Shown here: positions 15,994 to 24,822 of the stretch, in pieces
Layout of the letters: each line of letters begins with the position of its first letter
Position numbering within the stretch: position 1 is the first letter of the stretch
Assembly: GCA_017452445.1 (NCBI GenBank)
Contig: JAFTMH010000004.1
Coordinates: 1 to 64,000 of the forward strand
Reading direction: 5' to 3'
Length of the DNA: 64,000 bases
Origin: Clostridia bacterium
GTDB taxonomy: Bacteria > Bacillota > Clostridia > Christensenellales > UBA1242
The notes under the pieces: generated by a model
The model's input: only the letters and a program-made list of their open reading frames with translations
Told to the model about the DNA's origin: nothing
Databases searched by the model: none
Made by a program: the position numbers and the translations under genes

Positions 15994-16311
15994 ATGAAAA
16001 AAGTTATGTATACAATTTTGTCTGTTTTGTCAATCATCTACATCGTGTTTTTGGCATTGCATGTTATCAGATCACAAACAGCATGGAATCCAAACATGGG
16101 TTGGTTTGCAAAATGGTTTGATTTGATTGTAAACTTTGGTGGTATCGCAATTATTTTCTGCTTTGCGCTTGTCAACTTTGCAGGAAGCCCACTCAAAACA
16201 GTTTTCTTCATTCTTTTGATTGCAGCAATTGTTTTGTATGTAATTGTTTTGGCTACACCAGATTCAATCTACAAACTTTTCACAGATGTAACACCACCAG
16301 TTTTGGTATAG
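15994..16311 (+). CDS. Small membrane protein of unknown function (105 aa)
   Basis: ATG 15994 follows AAGGAGG. Three membrane helices: about 4-24 (MYTILSVLSIIYIVFLALHV), 45-65 (IVNFGGIAIIFCFALVNFAG) and 68-88 (VFFILLIAAIVLYVIVLATP). Short polar loops and a TPPVLV end; no motif I recognise. It is 36 bases upstream of polA with no terminator between, so the two may share a transcript. Confidence 0.7.
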   Translation: MKKVMYTILSVLSIIYIVFLALHVIRSQTAWNPNMGWFAKWFDLIVNFGGIAIIFCFALVNFAGSPLKTVFFILLIAAIVLYVIVLATPDSIYKLFTDVTPPVLV

Positions 16312-16347
16312 TGTAACCTGTGATTGGAAACAATTTTAGGGGAAATT

Positions 16348-18843
16348 GTGGAAAAATTTATTATTATAGACGGAAATAGTTTGGCAAATAGGGCATTTTA
16401 CGCAATGCCTTATTTGTCTAATAGACAGCATCAGCCTTCTGGTGCTGTTTTTGGTTTTGCAAACCTTTTGGTTAAACTTATCGTAGAGCAAAAACCAGAT
16501 TATGTTGCTGTGGCTTTTGACCATGCAAGAAAAACATTTAGAAATGACATTTTTGCAGAATACAAGGGGACTAGAAAACAAACTCCCCCAGATTTGTCAT
16601 GTCAATTTCCGGTCATCAAGCAAATGTTGGGCGAACTTGGCATCAAATTTTTTGAAAGTGGTGGTATTGAAGCAGATGACATCATTGGCACATTGTCTAG
16701 AAAATCTGACAAGCAAAATTTTTTGGTGTCTGGGGATAGAGATTTGTTGCAACTTGTAAATGACAACACTCAAGTTTGGCTCACAAGAAAGGGTGTGACT
16801 GACCTTGAAAAGTTTGACGAACAATATTTGCTTCAAACTTGGGGTGTTTGCCCTAGTGGTGTGATAGAACTTAAAGCATTGATGGGTGATACTTCGGACA
16901 ATATCCCTGGTGTGCCTGGTGTTGGCGAAAAAACGGCACAAAACCTGATTGCGTCTTATGGCGATGTTGATGGAATTTATCAAAACATTGACAAAATTTC
17001 GGGCAAACTTAAAGAAAAGCTTGTTGAAAACAAAGATTTGGCATATATGTCAAAAGAGCTTGCCACAATCAAAGTCGATTGCGATGTTGATTTTGACATT
17101 GAGGAATGCAGATTTAAGTTTCCTTTTGCACAAAATGTGAGAGATTTTTTTGAGAGTTGGGACTTTAGAAGTTTGACTGCAAGAAAAGATATCTTCGAAG
17201 AAGGGGTAAAATCAAGCAAAATCGAAGTCAAAAGGGTTGCATTTGAAAGTGTTGAACAAGTAAAAGAATATGCAAAAAATGTGACAAAAACTTTGTGTTA
17301 CGACTTTGAAAATCTTGAGTTTTTTGACGGCAAAGAGACTGTTTATTATTTGAAAAAAGAGATAGATTTGTTTTCGCCGATGATTGATCTTTCTGATATT
17401 GTTTTGGCACTGAAAGAGAAGTTTGAAGACGAATCAATTGAAAAAATAACAAATTCTTCAAAAAACGATCTCAAATATTTGAAAAAATATGGAATTGGGT
17501 TGAAGAATTATTTCGACATCGAAATTGCTAGATATGTGCTTTATGCTGGGTTGCCAAAGTTGGAGCCAGCTTCGGTTGAAGAGTTTGCAGAAGCAAGAAA
17601 AGAGCTTCAGGAGAAAATGGAAGCAGAAGAAGTGCTTCATTTGTATCAAGAAGTTGAAATGCCTTTGGTTGAAGTTTTGGCTGATATGGAAGATGTTGGG
17701 TTTAAGGTTGATGCTGAAGAACTTGACAATTTAGACAAAAAATATAGCGAAGAACTTGAACGAGTGAGAAAAGAAATTTGGGCATTGGCAGGCGAAGAAT
17801 TTAACATCAATTCGCCAAAGCAAGTGGCACATATTTTGTTCGAAAAACTTGGCTTGACATCATTCAACAACAAAAAGCAATCAACAAGTTTTGCAATCTT
17901 GGACGAAATGCGAGGGCAACACGAGATTGTTGAAAAGCTTATTGAATTTAGAAAAATTGGAAAGTTGGTGAGCACATACATTTTGGTTTATAAAGAAATT
18001 TGCAAAACTAGTGGTGACATTATTCATACAACTTTCAATCAAACTTTGACTGCGACAGGCAGATTGTCGAGTTCGGAGCCAAACATGCAAAACATCCCTG
18101 CTAGAAACGAAGAAGGCAAAAATTTGAGAAAGATTTTTGTGTCAAGGTTTGAAAATGGAAAGATTATTTCGGCAGATTATAGCCAAATCGAACTTAGGTT
18201 GCTTGCAAATTTGGCAAACGAAGAAACAATGATTGAGGCATACAACAATGGTGTTGACATTCACACCAAAACGGCAAGCGAAATTTTTAGAGTGCCGGTG
18301 GAAGCTGTAACTTCTGATCTTAGAAGAGATGCAAAAGCTGTGAACTTTGGCATCATTTATGGCATAAGTGACTATGGTTTGTCGCAAAATATAAAAACCT
18401 CTGTCGCAAAGGCAAAGGAATATATTGAAAAGTATTTTGAAAGATATCCAAAAATCAAAGAGTTTATGGATTTGAATGTTGAATATGCTCGCAAAAACGG
18501 CTTTATTAAGTCGTATTTGGGCAGAATTAGGCATATCCCAGATGTCAAGTCGTCAAATGCAAATGTGCGTAAATTTGGCGAAAGGGTGGCTATGAATATG
18601 CCTTTGCAAGGTACTGCATCAGATATTATTAAAATGGCCATGATCAAGGTTTGGGGAATGCTTAAAAACTTTAGATGCAATCTTATTTTGCAGGTGCATG
18701 ACGAATTGATTGTTGACTGTGCAAATGAAGATGTTGAAAAGGTTGAAAAAGTTTTGGCAGATTGTATGCAAAATATATGCGATTTTGCTGTGCCACTTAC
18801 TGTTTCGGTTTCAAGTGGAAGCAATTTGTGTGAATGCAAATAG
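16348..18843 (+). CDS. polA: DNA polymerase I (831 aa)
   Basis: Fills gaps and removes RNA primers. The N-terminal 5'-3' exonuclease domain (about 1-285) has FIIIDGNSLANRAFYAMP and GIEADDIIGTL. The polymerase domain has motif A ADYSQIELR (D610), motif B RRDAKAVNFGIIYG (about 659) and motif C QVHDEL (about 782). The middle 3'-5' exonuclease-like region is short and lacks the catalytic DxE pair (CYDFENLEFF stands at that place), so proofreading is probably absent, as in many Bacillota. The start is GTG 16348 after AGGGG; the frame opens further up with only a TTG. Confidence 0.95.
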   Translation: MEKFIIIDGNSLANRAFYAMPYLSNRQHQPSGAVFGFANLLVKLIVEQKPDYVAVAFDHARKTFRNDIFAEYKGTRKQTPPDLSCQFPVIKQMLGELGIKFFESGGIEADDIIGTLSRKSDKQNFLVSGDRDLLQLVNDNTQVWLTRKGVTDLEKFDEQYLLQTWGVCPSGVIELKALMGDTSDNIPGVPGVGEKTAQNLIASYGDVDGIYQNIDKISGKLKEKLVENKDLAYMSKELATIKVDCDVDFDIEECRFKFPFAQNVRDFFESWDFRSLTARKDIFEEGVKSSKIEVKRVAFESVEQVKEYAKNVTKTLCYDFENLEFFDGKETVYYLKKEIDLFSPMIDLSDIVLALKEKFEDESIEKITNSSKNDLKYLKKYGIGLKNYFDIEIARYVLYAGLPKLEPASVEEFAEARKELQEKMEAEEVLHLYQEVEMPLVEVLADMEDVGFKVDAEELDNLDKKYSEELERVRKEIWALAGEEFNINSPKQVAHILFEKLGLTSFNNKKQSTSFAILDEMRGQHEIVEKLIEFRKIGKLVSTYILVYKEICKTSGDIIHTTFNQTLTATGRLSSSEPNMQNIPARNEEGKNLRKIFVSRFENGKIISADYSQIELRLLANLANEETMIEAYNNGVDIHTKTASEIFRVPVEAVTSDLRRDAKAVNFGIIYGISDYGLSQNIKTSVAKAKEYIEKYFERYPKIKEFMDLNVEYARKNGFIKSYLGRIRHIPDVKSSNANVRKFGERVAMNMPLQGTASDIIKMAMIKVWGMLKNFRCNLILQVHDELIVDCANEDVEKVEKVLADCMQNICDFAVPLTVSVSSGSNLCECK

Positions 18844-18860
18844 TTTTGTTTGCATTTTGA

Positions 18861-18889
18861 TTGACTATTTTTGATAATTTGGTTAAAAT
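18861..18889 (+). promoter_or_regulatory. Promoter of ruvX
   Basis: TTGACT (18861-18866), 17-base spacer, TAAAAT (18884-18889). The transcript would start about eight bases before the ruvX ATG. Confidence 0.75.
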
Positions 18890-18903
18890 AACAATGGTGA
18901 TAT

Positions 18904-19329
18904 ATGCAATATTTTAGAAAAATGGGTTTAGATTATGGAAAGGCGAGAATAGGGGTTGCATTTACTGATTTGACAGCAACTATTGCAAGCGCTGACCATA
19001 TTTACAAAGCTCAAGGCGAAGCACAAGATTTGGCGTATCTTGCAACACTTGTCAAAGACAAACAAGTTGACTTGGTTGTGTTTGGTTTGCCTCTCAATGC
19101 TGATGGCACTGAAAGCGAAATGTCACAAGTTGTGAAAGATTTTGCTGGAAAGTTGGCAGAAAAAGCAGGTGTTGAGGTTGCTTTTCAAGACGAAAGGTAT
19201 ACTTCATACGAAGCAGAGGAGTTGCTCAAAGAAGCTGGTATCAAGTGGGAAAAACGAAAAGAACTGCTTGACAAGGTGTCTGCGCAGATTATATTGCAAA
19301 ATTATCTTGATGAAAATCCAAAAAAATAA
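18904..19329 (+). CDS. ruvX: Putative pre-16S rRNA nuclease, YqgF/RuvX family (141 aa)
   Basis: RNase H-like fold nuclease involved in 16S rRNA 5'-end maturation and formerly called a Holliday-junction resolvase. Shows MGLDYGKARIGVAFTD with the first catalytic Asp, VVFGLPLNADG, the second acid in FQDERYTSYEAEE and the C-terminal DKVSAQIILQNYLD. ATG 18904 gives a typical N-terminus; no good ribosome site is visible and the predicted leader is very short. Fourteen bases before the DUF1292 gene, the usual Firmicutes pairing. Confidence 0.92.
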   Translation: MQYFRKMGLDYGKARIGVAFTDLTATIASADHIYKAQGEAQDLAYLATLVKDKQVDLVVFGLPLNADGTESEMSQVVKDFAGKLAEKAGVEVAFQDERYTSYEAEELLKEAGIKWEKRKELLDKVSAQIILQNYLDENPKK

Positions 19330-19343
19330 AGGAGTATATTATT

Positions 19344-19715
19344 ATGGATAAGAAAAAATTGGAAAAAATTGAAGAAGCTTCAAGACAAGCTGAAATGGAA
19401 CAAGATCGTCCAAACATTATTGACATTCTTTTGGATGAAGTTAACAAAGATCCAATCGTTCTTGTTGATGAAAACGGCAAAAAATTGACATTCGAACAAA
19501 TTGCTGTTATTCCATACAACGATGTTCTTTACTGCGTATTGAAGCCAATTGAACATATTGACAATGTTGCTGATGATGAAGCAATTGTTTTCTATGTTGA
19601 CGAAAGTGGAGAAGAACCAGTTTTGCGTGTTGAAACAAACGAACAAATCGCAATCAATGTATTCGATGAATACTACAATCTTCTTGACGAACAAGCAGCA
19701 AACGGAAATAAATAA
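19344..19715 (+). CDS. DUF1292 (YrzB-like) protein (123 aa)
   Basis: Acidic cytosolic protein. The N-terminal helix is followed by IVLVDENGKKLTFEQIAVIP, YCVLKPIEHI and EAIVFYVDESGEEPVLRVET, the hallmark of DUF1292, which normally follows ruvX (yrrK-yrzB order). ATG 19344 follows AAAGGAG. Role unknown; co-transcribed with ruvX and closed by a terminator. Confidence 0.88.
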   Translation: MDKKKLEKIEEASRQAEMEQDRPNIIDILLDEVNKDPIVLVDENGKKLTFEQIAVIPYNDVLYCVLKPIEHIDNVADDEAIVFYVDESGEEPVLRVETNEQIAINVFDEYYNLLDEQAANGNK

Positions 19716-19730
19716 TTGTTGTGCAAAAAT

Positions 19731-19761
19731 TAAAGACGGGTTATTCCTGTCTTTTTTTTTG
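19731..19761 (+). terminator. Terminator after ruvX-DUF1292
   Basis: AAAGACGGG / CCTGTCTTT hairpin followed by nine T. Confidence 0.88.
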
Positions 19762-19837
19762 TTTTTTTGAATAAATTTATGCCGACTTGACACAATACTT
19801 ATACAAGGCTAAATGTCTTGAAAAAGGGAGGTAAACT

Positions 19838-19966
19838 ATGTTTGGTAAAAAGAAATCTGCAAGCAGAGCAAATGCAAGTGCAGAAACTGCCAAAGAAGCA
19901 ACATCGTCTTCTCAAGGTCAAAGATGTTCTTCAAAAAAGGCAAATTCTACAAAGGCTTGCAAATAG
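19838..19966 (+). CDS. Small Lys/Ser-rich peptide (42 aa)
   Basis: A short gene with good signals: AAGGGAGG eight bases before ATG 19838, a TTGACA at 19787-19792 upstream, and a strong terminator just after it. The product starts MFGKKKSASRANASAET, is rich in Lys, Ser and Ala, has two Cys (RCSS and ACK at the end) and no membrane segment. No family recognised. The clear expression signals are the main reason to call it real. Confidence 0.6.
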   Translation: MFGKKKSASRANASAETAKEATSSSQGQRCSSKKANSTKACK

Positions 19967-19980
19967 TTGAACCTAACCAA

Positions 19981-20010
19981 TAAAAGACTTGTCAAAGGGC
20001 AAGTCTTTTA
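19981..20010. terminator. Bidirectional terminator
   Basis: TAAAAGACTTG (19981-19991) and CAAGTCTTTTA (20000-20010) form a perfect 11-bp stem between the 42-aa gene and the converging pseudouridine synthase gene, whose stop codon lies in the right arm. Confidence 0.85.
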
Positions 20011-20901
20011 TTGTTGAATGTTGATTTTGTCATTCCAAATGCTTGGATAAGGTACTTCAAGTGAAATTGTTTTGTGTGTGCGAAAATGGACAAAAGTAAT
20101 CTTTTTTAAAATCAAATACGAATTTGTACTTTGTCCCTCAAAGTCGCTATTGTAGATTGTGTCGCCAAGAAGTGGGTGGTTTATGCTTGAAAGGTGAACT
20201 CTTATCTGATGTGTTCTGCCGGTTTCAAGTGTGGCTTGAATGAGCGAATAATTGTTAAAATTGGCAAGTGGCAAAACATTTGTGATTGATTGTTTGCCTT
20301 CGCTTGAGATAATACGCTTCATTTGATTGATGCCATTTGTGTTTACGGTATGTATTGGTTTGTTTATTGTGAATGGCAAAAGGGAGTCGAAGTTGTTTTT
20401 GCATAAAGCGTGATAAACTTTGTTGATGGAAGAGATGTTGTTTCTTGCAATAACATTTTTTGCAACAACGACAATGCCAGCAGTGTCTTTGTCAAGGCGA
20501 TTGACAATTCTTAAAACAAAATCTGGTTGTTTTGTTTGCATATAATTTACGATTTGCCCACCAAGGTTGTTTGAATAATGCGATTGTGTAGGCATGCAAG
20601 ATAGGTTGTGGGGTTTGTTTACAATCAAAAAATCTTCATCTTCAAACAAAATGTCCAAATTGCCTTCGCAGGGTTGTATGTTGCTGGCAGAATAAGGGTT
20701 GTTTGAAATGCTTACTTTGTCGCCAACTTTGATTTGTGCATTGATTGTAGAGGGGGTGTCATTGAGCAAAATGGCATTAGGAGTGTTTCTTAAATGTTTG
20801 ATATAATGCTCTGAAAAGCCGTTGTTTTTAAGGAAAAAATAGATTGTTGGCTTTTTTAAATTTGAACAATTTTCTGTTGTATATGTTTCAAAATTTTTCA
20901 T
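20008..20901 (-). CDS. RluA/RluD-family pseudouridine synthase (297 aa)
   Basis: Converts uridine to pseudouridine in rRNA or tRNA. Family motifs are clear: LIVNKPHNLSCMPTQ, the catalytic loop NRLDKDTAGIVVVAK with Asp, and ETGRTHQIRVHLSSINHPLLG. An S4-like N-terminal segment is present. I prefer ATG 20901: it lies exactly six bases after a TAAAAT hexamer (20908-20913, minus strand) and there is no ribosome site, so the mRNA is probably leaderless. ATG 20907 would add two residues. The exact target site cannot be told from sequence. Confidence 0.88.
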   Translation of the reverse strand: MKNFETYTTENCSNLKKPTIYFFLKNNGFSEHYIKHLRNTPNAILLNDTPSTINAQIKVGDKVSISNNPYSASNIQPCEGNLDILFEDEDFLIVNKPHNLSCMPTQSHYSNNLGGQIVNYMQTKQPDFVLRIVNRLDKDTAGIVVVAKNVIARNNISSINKVYHALCKNNFDSLLPFTINKPIHTVNTNGINQMKRIISSEGKQSITNVLPLANFNNYSLIQATLETGRTHQIRVHLSSINHPLLGDTIYNSDFEGQSTNSYLILKKITFVHFRTHKTISLEVPYPSIWNDKINIQQ

Positions 20902-20953
20902 AGTCATATTTTAACACAATAAGGTGTCAAAACAAAATAATTCTGCTAAAAGG

Positions 20954-20983
20954 TTGACTTTGTTTTTGACTGTGTGGTATTAT
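20954..20983 (+). promoter_or_regulatory. Promoter of pheST
   Basis: TTGACT (20954-20959), 18-base spacer, TATTAT (20978-20983), directly upstream of the T-box leader. Confidence 0.75.
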
Positions 20984-20987
20984 TGTT

Positions 20988-21231
20988 GCATAGCAAAAGC
21001 GATGATAAAAGACTAGTAGGCAGTTGATGTTTCTTACAGAGAACCCTGTTGGCTGAGAAAGGGGAGAAAATAGATTGTTGAATTCACTTTTTAGCTGTTT
21101 CTTGAACATTTTTCGAAATAAGTAGAGATAACCGTTTGGCAATGCGTAAATTTGCAAACAAGGCGCTTACATGCGTGAAGTTAGGTGGTACCACGACTTT
21201 AGATCGTCCTAATATTAGGGCGATTTTTTTA
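20988..21231 (+). promoter_or_regulatory. T-box leader, phenylalanine-specific
   Basis: The leader holds a stem I with AGAGAACC...GGCTGAGAAA-type distal loops, a likely Phe specifier TTC at 21083-21085 (in GAATTCAC), the conserved T-box AGGTGGTACCACG (21183-21195) and a terminator ATCGTCCTAA / TTAGGGCGAT with a T run (21203-21231). Uncharged tRNA-Phe should bind the T-box and favour read-through into pheS. Confidence 0.9.
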
Positions 21232-21246
21232 TTGAAAGGAGAGATT

Positions 21247-22266
21247 ATGAAAGAAAAGCTTCAACAAATTGTCGAAATTGGCGTAAACGAAATTGCTGCC
21301 GCTGACGACTTGAAAAAATTGGATGAAATCAGAGTTAAGTATTTGGGCAAGGCTGGCGAATTGACTCAAATTTTGCGTGGAATGAAAGATGTTCCTGCAG
21401 AAGACAGAAGAGAAGTTGGTGCACTTGCAAACACAGTAAGAGAAAGCATTGAAAAAGCGCTTACTGAAAAATTGTGTGTGCTTGAAAATGCAAAACTTGC
21501 TGCTGACATGGAAAAGGAGAGGGTTGACATTACCGAACCTAGCCAAGGTGTAAAGAAAGGTGCATTGCATCCTTTGACTCGTTTCAACAACAAGTTTATG
21601 GATATTTGTGTTGCTATGGGATTTACAGTTGTGCAAGGACCAGAAGTTGAAACAGATTATTACAACTTCGAGGCGCTCAATGTGCCAAAAAATCACCCAG
21701 CAAGAGATATGCAAGATACATTCTTTATTACAGACAACATTTTGCTTAGATCGCAAACTTCAAATATGCAAGTAAGATGTATGGAAACAATGAAGCCACC
21801 ATTCAAAATTGTTTGTCCTGGTAGAGTATACAGAAATGATAGCGACAGTTCGCATTCTCCAATCTTCAATCAATTTGAAGCATTGGTTGTTGATGAAAAC
21901 ATTGGGCTTAAAGATTTGATGTTGATGATTAAAGAAATTTTGAAGAGATTGTTTGGCGAAGATGTTAAGATGAGAGTTAGACCATCATACTTCCCATTTA
22001 CAGAACCAAGCATTGAAATTGATGCAACTTGTCAAATGTGTCAAGGCAAGGGTTGCTCACTTTGCAAAGGTTCTGGTTTCTCAGAAGTGTTTGGGGCAGG
22101 GGTTGTAAATCCAAAGGTTTTGGAAATGTCAGGAATTGACAGCACAAAATATAGTGGTTTTGCTTTTGGACCTGGAATTGATAGAAGTGTTATGGTTACA
22201 AACAAGATCCCAAACATTAAATATTTGTTTAGAAATGATTTGAGATTCTTGAAGCAGATGAGATAA
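21247..22266 (+). CDS. pheS: Phenylalanyl-tRNA synthetase alpha subunit (339 aa)
   Basis: Catalytic subunit of the heterotetrameric PheRS. An N-terminal coiled coil (about 1-85) is followed by the class II core: HPLTRFNNKFMDICVAMGF, VQGPEVETDYYNFEALNVP, NHPARDMQDTFF and FAFGPGIDRSVM. A Cys cluster CQMCQGKGCSLCKGSG precedes the last motif. The start is ATG 21247 after GGAGAG; the frame is open through the T-box but starts there cannot be used. Expression should follow tRNA-Phe charging. Confidence 0.97.
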   Translation: MKEKLQQIVEIGVNEIAAADDLKKLDEIRVKYLGKAGELTQILRGMKDVPAEDRREVGALANTVRESIEKALTEKLCVLENAKLAADMEKERVDITEPSQGVKKGALHPLTRFNNKFMDICVAMGFTVVQGPEVETDYYNFEALNVPKNHPARDMQDTFFITDNILLRSQTSNMQVRCMETMKPPFKIVCPGRVYRNDSDSSHSPIFNQFEALVVDENIGLKDLMLMIKEILKRLFGEDVKMRVRPSYFPFTEPSIEIDATCQMCQGKGCSLCKGSGFSEVFGAGVVNPKVLEMSGIDSTKYSGFAFGPGIDRSVMVTNKIPNIKYLFRNDLRFLKQMR

Positions 22267-22330
22267 TCAACGCAATATAAAGTGTATTATGTTTGCATAA
22301 CACAACTAGATATTGTATTATGCAATAAAA
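22267..22330. repeat. Palindromic intergenic repeat, copy a (pheS-pheT)
   Basis: Contains TATTATG, TTTGCATAACACA and the tail TAGATATTGTATTATGCAAT. It shares ATAT...TATTATGCA with copies at 34218 and 52420 and lies inside the pheST operon. Confidence 0.6.
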
Positions 22331-22349
22331 AATAAAGGAGTTTATAAAA

Positions 22350-24755
22350 ATGAAAGTTTCTTACAATTGGCTTAAAGATTTTGTTGATTTGAGCGACATT
22401 TCTGCAGAAGAAATTGCCGAAAGATTGACAGTTTCCGGCTTTGAAGTAGAAGAAGTTGAATATGCCAACAAGTATCTTCATGATGTTTATGTTGGAAAAA
22501 TTTTGAAAATTGAAAGACATCCTGCAGCAGACAAACTTGTTGTTTGTCAAGTTGATGTTGGTTTTAAACAAGTGCAAATTATTACATCTGCAACAAATGT
22601 GTTTGAAGGGGCGCATGTGCCTGTTTCTTTGGACGGGGCTGACCTTGCAAACGGCGTAAAAATCAAACCAACTGCAATGAGAGGCGTTGCGAGTGATGGT
22701 ATGTTCTGTTCTGGCGAAGAATTGGGCGTTGATGACAACTATATTGAAGGTGGTTCGCTTTATGGCATTTTGATTTTGCCTGAAGATATGAAACCTGGCA
22801 CAAAGATCGAAGATGCTTTGATGCTTAATGATGTTGTTTTTGACATCAATGTTACTCCAAACCGTCCAGATTGCAACAGTGTTGTGGGTATTGCAAGAGA
22901 AATCTGTGCGATTTATGGAAAAGAATTTAAAGAAGCAGATGTTTCTTACAAGACTGTTGGCGAAAATGTGAAAGATTATGTTTCTGTTGAAGTAAAAACA
23001 AAAAATTGTCCAAGATATACTGCAAGTTATGTAAAAAACATCAAACTTGAAAGATCTCCACTTTGGCTTAGAAGCAGACTTTGGAATGTAGGCATCAAGC
23101 CAATCAACAATATGGTTGATATTACAAACTATATTTTGATTGAACAAGGTCAACCAATGCATGCTTTCGACTATAAATATATTGATGGAAAGAAAATTGT
23201 TGTAAGACAAGCATCTGCTGGTGAAGAAATTGCTGTTTTGAATGGAAATTCTTACAAACTTGACTCTGATGTTATGGTTATTGCAGATGCAAACAAACCG
23301 GTTGTTATTGCTGGGGTTATTGGTGGTGTAAATTCTTGTATTGGTGACGACACAACAGAATCTGTGTTTGAATGTGCAGTTTTCGATTTGAAGAGTGTGC
23401 GTTTGACAGCGAAGAAATTTGGTGTAAGAACTGACTCTTCTGCAAGATATGAAAAGGGTGTCAATGTAAACCTTCCAACAACAGCACTCAAAAGGGCGTT
23501 GCACTTGGTTGATCAATTGGGTTGTGGCGAAATTGTTGATGGTGTGGTTGATGTTTGCAGCAAACAGTTGCAACAAACAGAAGAATTGAAGATTTCTTAT
23601 TCAAAGGTTTGCAAAATCCTTGGTATTGATGTTGCCAAAGAAAAAATGTTGCAAATTTTGAATGGTTTGGGCATTGTTTCTTCGATTGAAGGCGATGTTA
23701 TCACTTGTGTAACTCCATACACTCGTGAAGATATCAAAAACGAAAATGATATCGCTGAAGAAGTTATCAGAATTTATGGATATGATGTTTACAACAATGT
23801 TGAAGGCGTTATGTTTGAAAATTCTTCAATCACAATCGGTCAATACGAACCAAGATTGGTGCTTGAAAACAACTTGAAAAACTTGCTTGTAGGTGGGGGA
23901 TTCTATGAAACTCTCAACTATTCGCTCTATACTGCTTCTGCTTGTGACAAATTGTTGCTTGCTGAAGATGATGAAAGAAGAAATGTTATCAAAATTGCAA
24001 ATCCAATCAGCGAAGATATGTCTACAATCAGAACTGTTATGGCTCATGCTTTGCTTGTTGATGTTGCATACAACCTTTCTGTTGGAAACAAAGATTTGAG
24101 ATTGTTTGAGGCAGGTAGAGTTTATCAGCCAAAGGCGTTGCCATTGACGGAATTGCCGGTTGAAAACAATCGTTTGTCTATTGCAGTTTGTGAAAATGGA
24201 TACAACTTCTTTATGCTTAAAGGTGTGATTGAAAACTTGCTTTTGAATGTTGATCTTCAATATAAACTTGAAAGATCAAAACAATCATATCTCCACTCAG
24301 GTGTAAGTGCTGATGTTGTGACTGCAGATGGCAAAGTTGTTGGTTGGTTTGGAAAAGTTCACCCAACAGTTTTGAAAAATTATGATATCAATCAAGATGT
24401 TTGGTATGCAGAATTGGATACTGATTATTTGGCTGCACTTGCAGAGAAGAAGTATGCAACTAAAGAAATTTCAAAATATCCAGTTGTTGAAAGAGATATT
24501 GCTGTTGTTGTTGATGAAAAGGTGACAAATGGAGAACTTGTTGCAGCAATCAAATCTGCATGTGGTAAGATTTTCTATGACGTGAACTTGTTTGATGTTT
24601 ACAGAAGTGATGCTCTTGGCGAAGCTAAAAAGAGCATGGCTTACAAAATTATGTTTATGTCTGAAGACAAGACTTTGACAGGAGAAGAAATCAATTCTGC
24701 TGTAAACAAAGTGTTGAAGAGTCTTGAATTTAGATATGGTGCAAAACTTCGTTAA
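22350..24755 (+). CDS. pheT: Phenylalanyl-tRNA synthetase beta subunit (801 aa)
   Basis: Editing and tRNA-binding subunit. The N-terminal tRNA-binding (EMAP-like) domain contains YVGKILKIERHPAADKLV; the B3/B4 editing domain has FDINVTPNRPDCNSVVGIAR; B5 and the catalytic-like core follow (ENDIAEEVIRIYGYD), and the C-terminal FDX-ACB domain has KYPVVERDIAVVVDE. Length is normal for the family. ATG 22350 follows AAAGGAG. Transcribed with pheS, despite the repeat between them. Confidence 0.97.
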   Translation: MKVSYNWLKDFVDLSDISAEEIAERLTVSGFEVEEVEYANKYLHDVYVGKILKIERHPAADKLVVCQVDVGFKQVQIITSATNVFEGAHVPVSLDGADLANGVKIKPTAMRGVASDGMFCSGEELGVDDNYIEGGSLYGILILPEDMKPGTKIEDALMLNDVVFDINVTPNRPDCNSVVGIAREICAIYGKEFKEADVSYKTVGENVKDYVSVEVKTKNCPRYTASYVKNIKLERSPLWLRSRLWNVGIKPINNMVDITNYILIEQGQPMHAFDYKYIDGKKIVVRQASAGEEIAVLNGNSYKLDSDVMVIADANKPVVIAGVIGGVNSCIGDDTTESVFECAVFDLKSVRLTAKKFGVRTDSSARYEKGVNVNLPTTALKRALHLVDQLGCGEIVDGVVDVCSKQLQQTEELKISYSKVCKILGIDVAKEKMLQILNGLGIVSSIEGDVITCVTPYTREDIKNENDIAEEVIRIYGYDVYNNVEGVMFENSSITIGQYEPRLVLENNLKNLLVGGGFYETLNYSLYTASACDKLLLAEDDERRNVIKIANPISEDMSTIRTVMAHALLVDVAYNLSVGNKDLRLFEAGRVYQPKALPLTELPVENNRLSIAVCENGYNFFMLKGVIENLLLNVDLQYKLERSKQSYLHSGVSADVVTADGKVVGWFGKVHPTVLKNYDINQDVWYAELDTDYLAALAEKKYATKEISKYPVVERDIAVVVDEKVTNGELVAAIKSACGKIFYDVNLFDVYRSDALGEAKKSMAYKIMFMSEDKTLTGEEINSAVNKVLKSLEFRYGAKLR

Positions 24756-24765
24756 TGCAAAATCT

Positions 24766-24811
24766 GGTGTGGTATGCTGTCGTTGATGGCATACCACATA
24801 CAATATATTGA
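24766..24811. repeat. Palindromic intergenic repeat, copy b
   Basis: Perfect 10-bp inverted repeat TGTGGTATGC (24768-24777) / GCATACCACA (24789-24798), then TACAATATATTG. No T run, so not a typical terminator. Confidence 0.65.
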
Positions 24812-24822
24812 AGGGAGTGTTT

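Noticed and set aside
22287..23576. 429-codon minus-strand open frame opposite pheT
   Set aside because: Antisense shadow of a certain synthetase gene.
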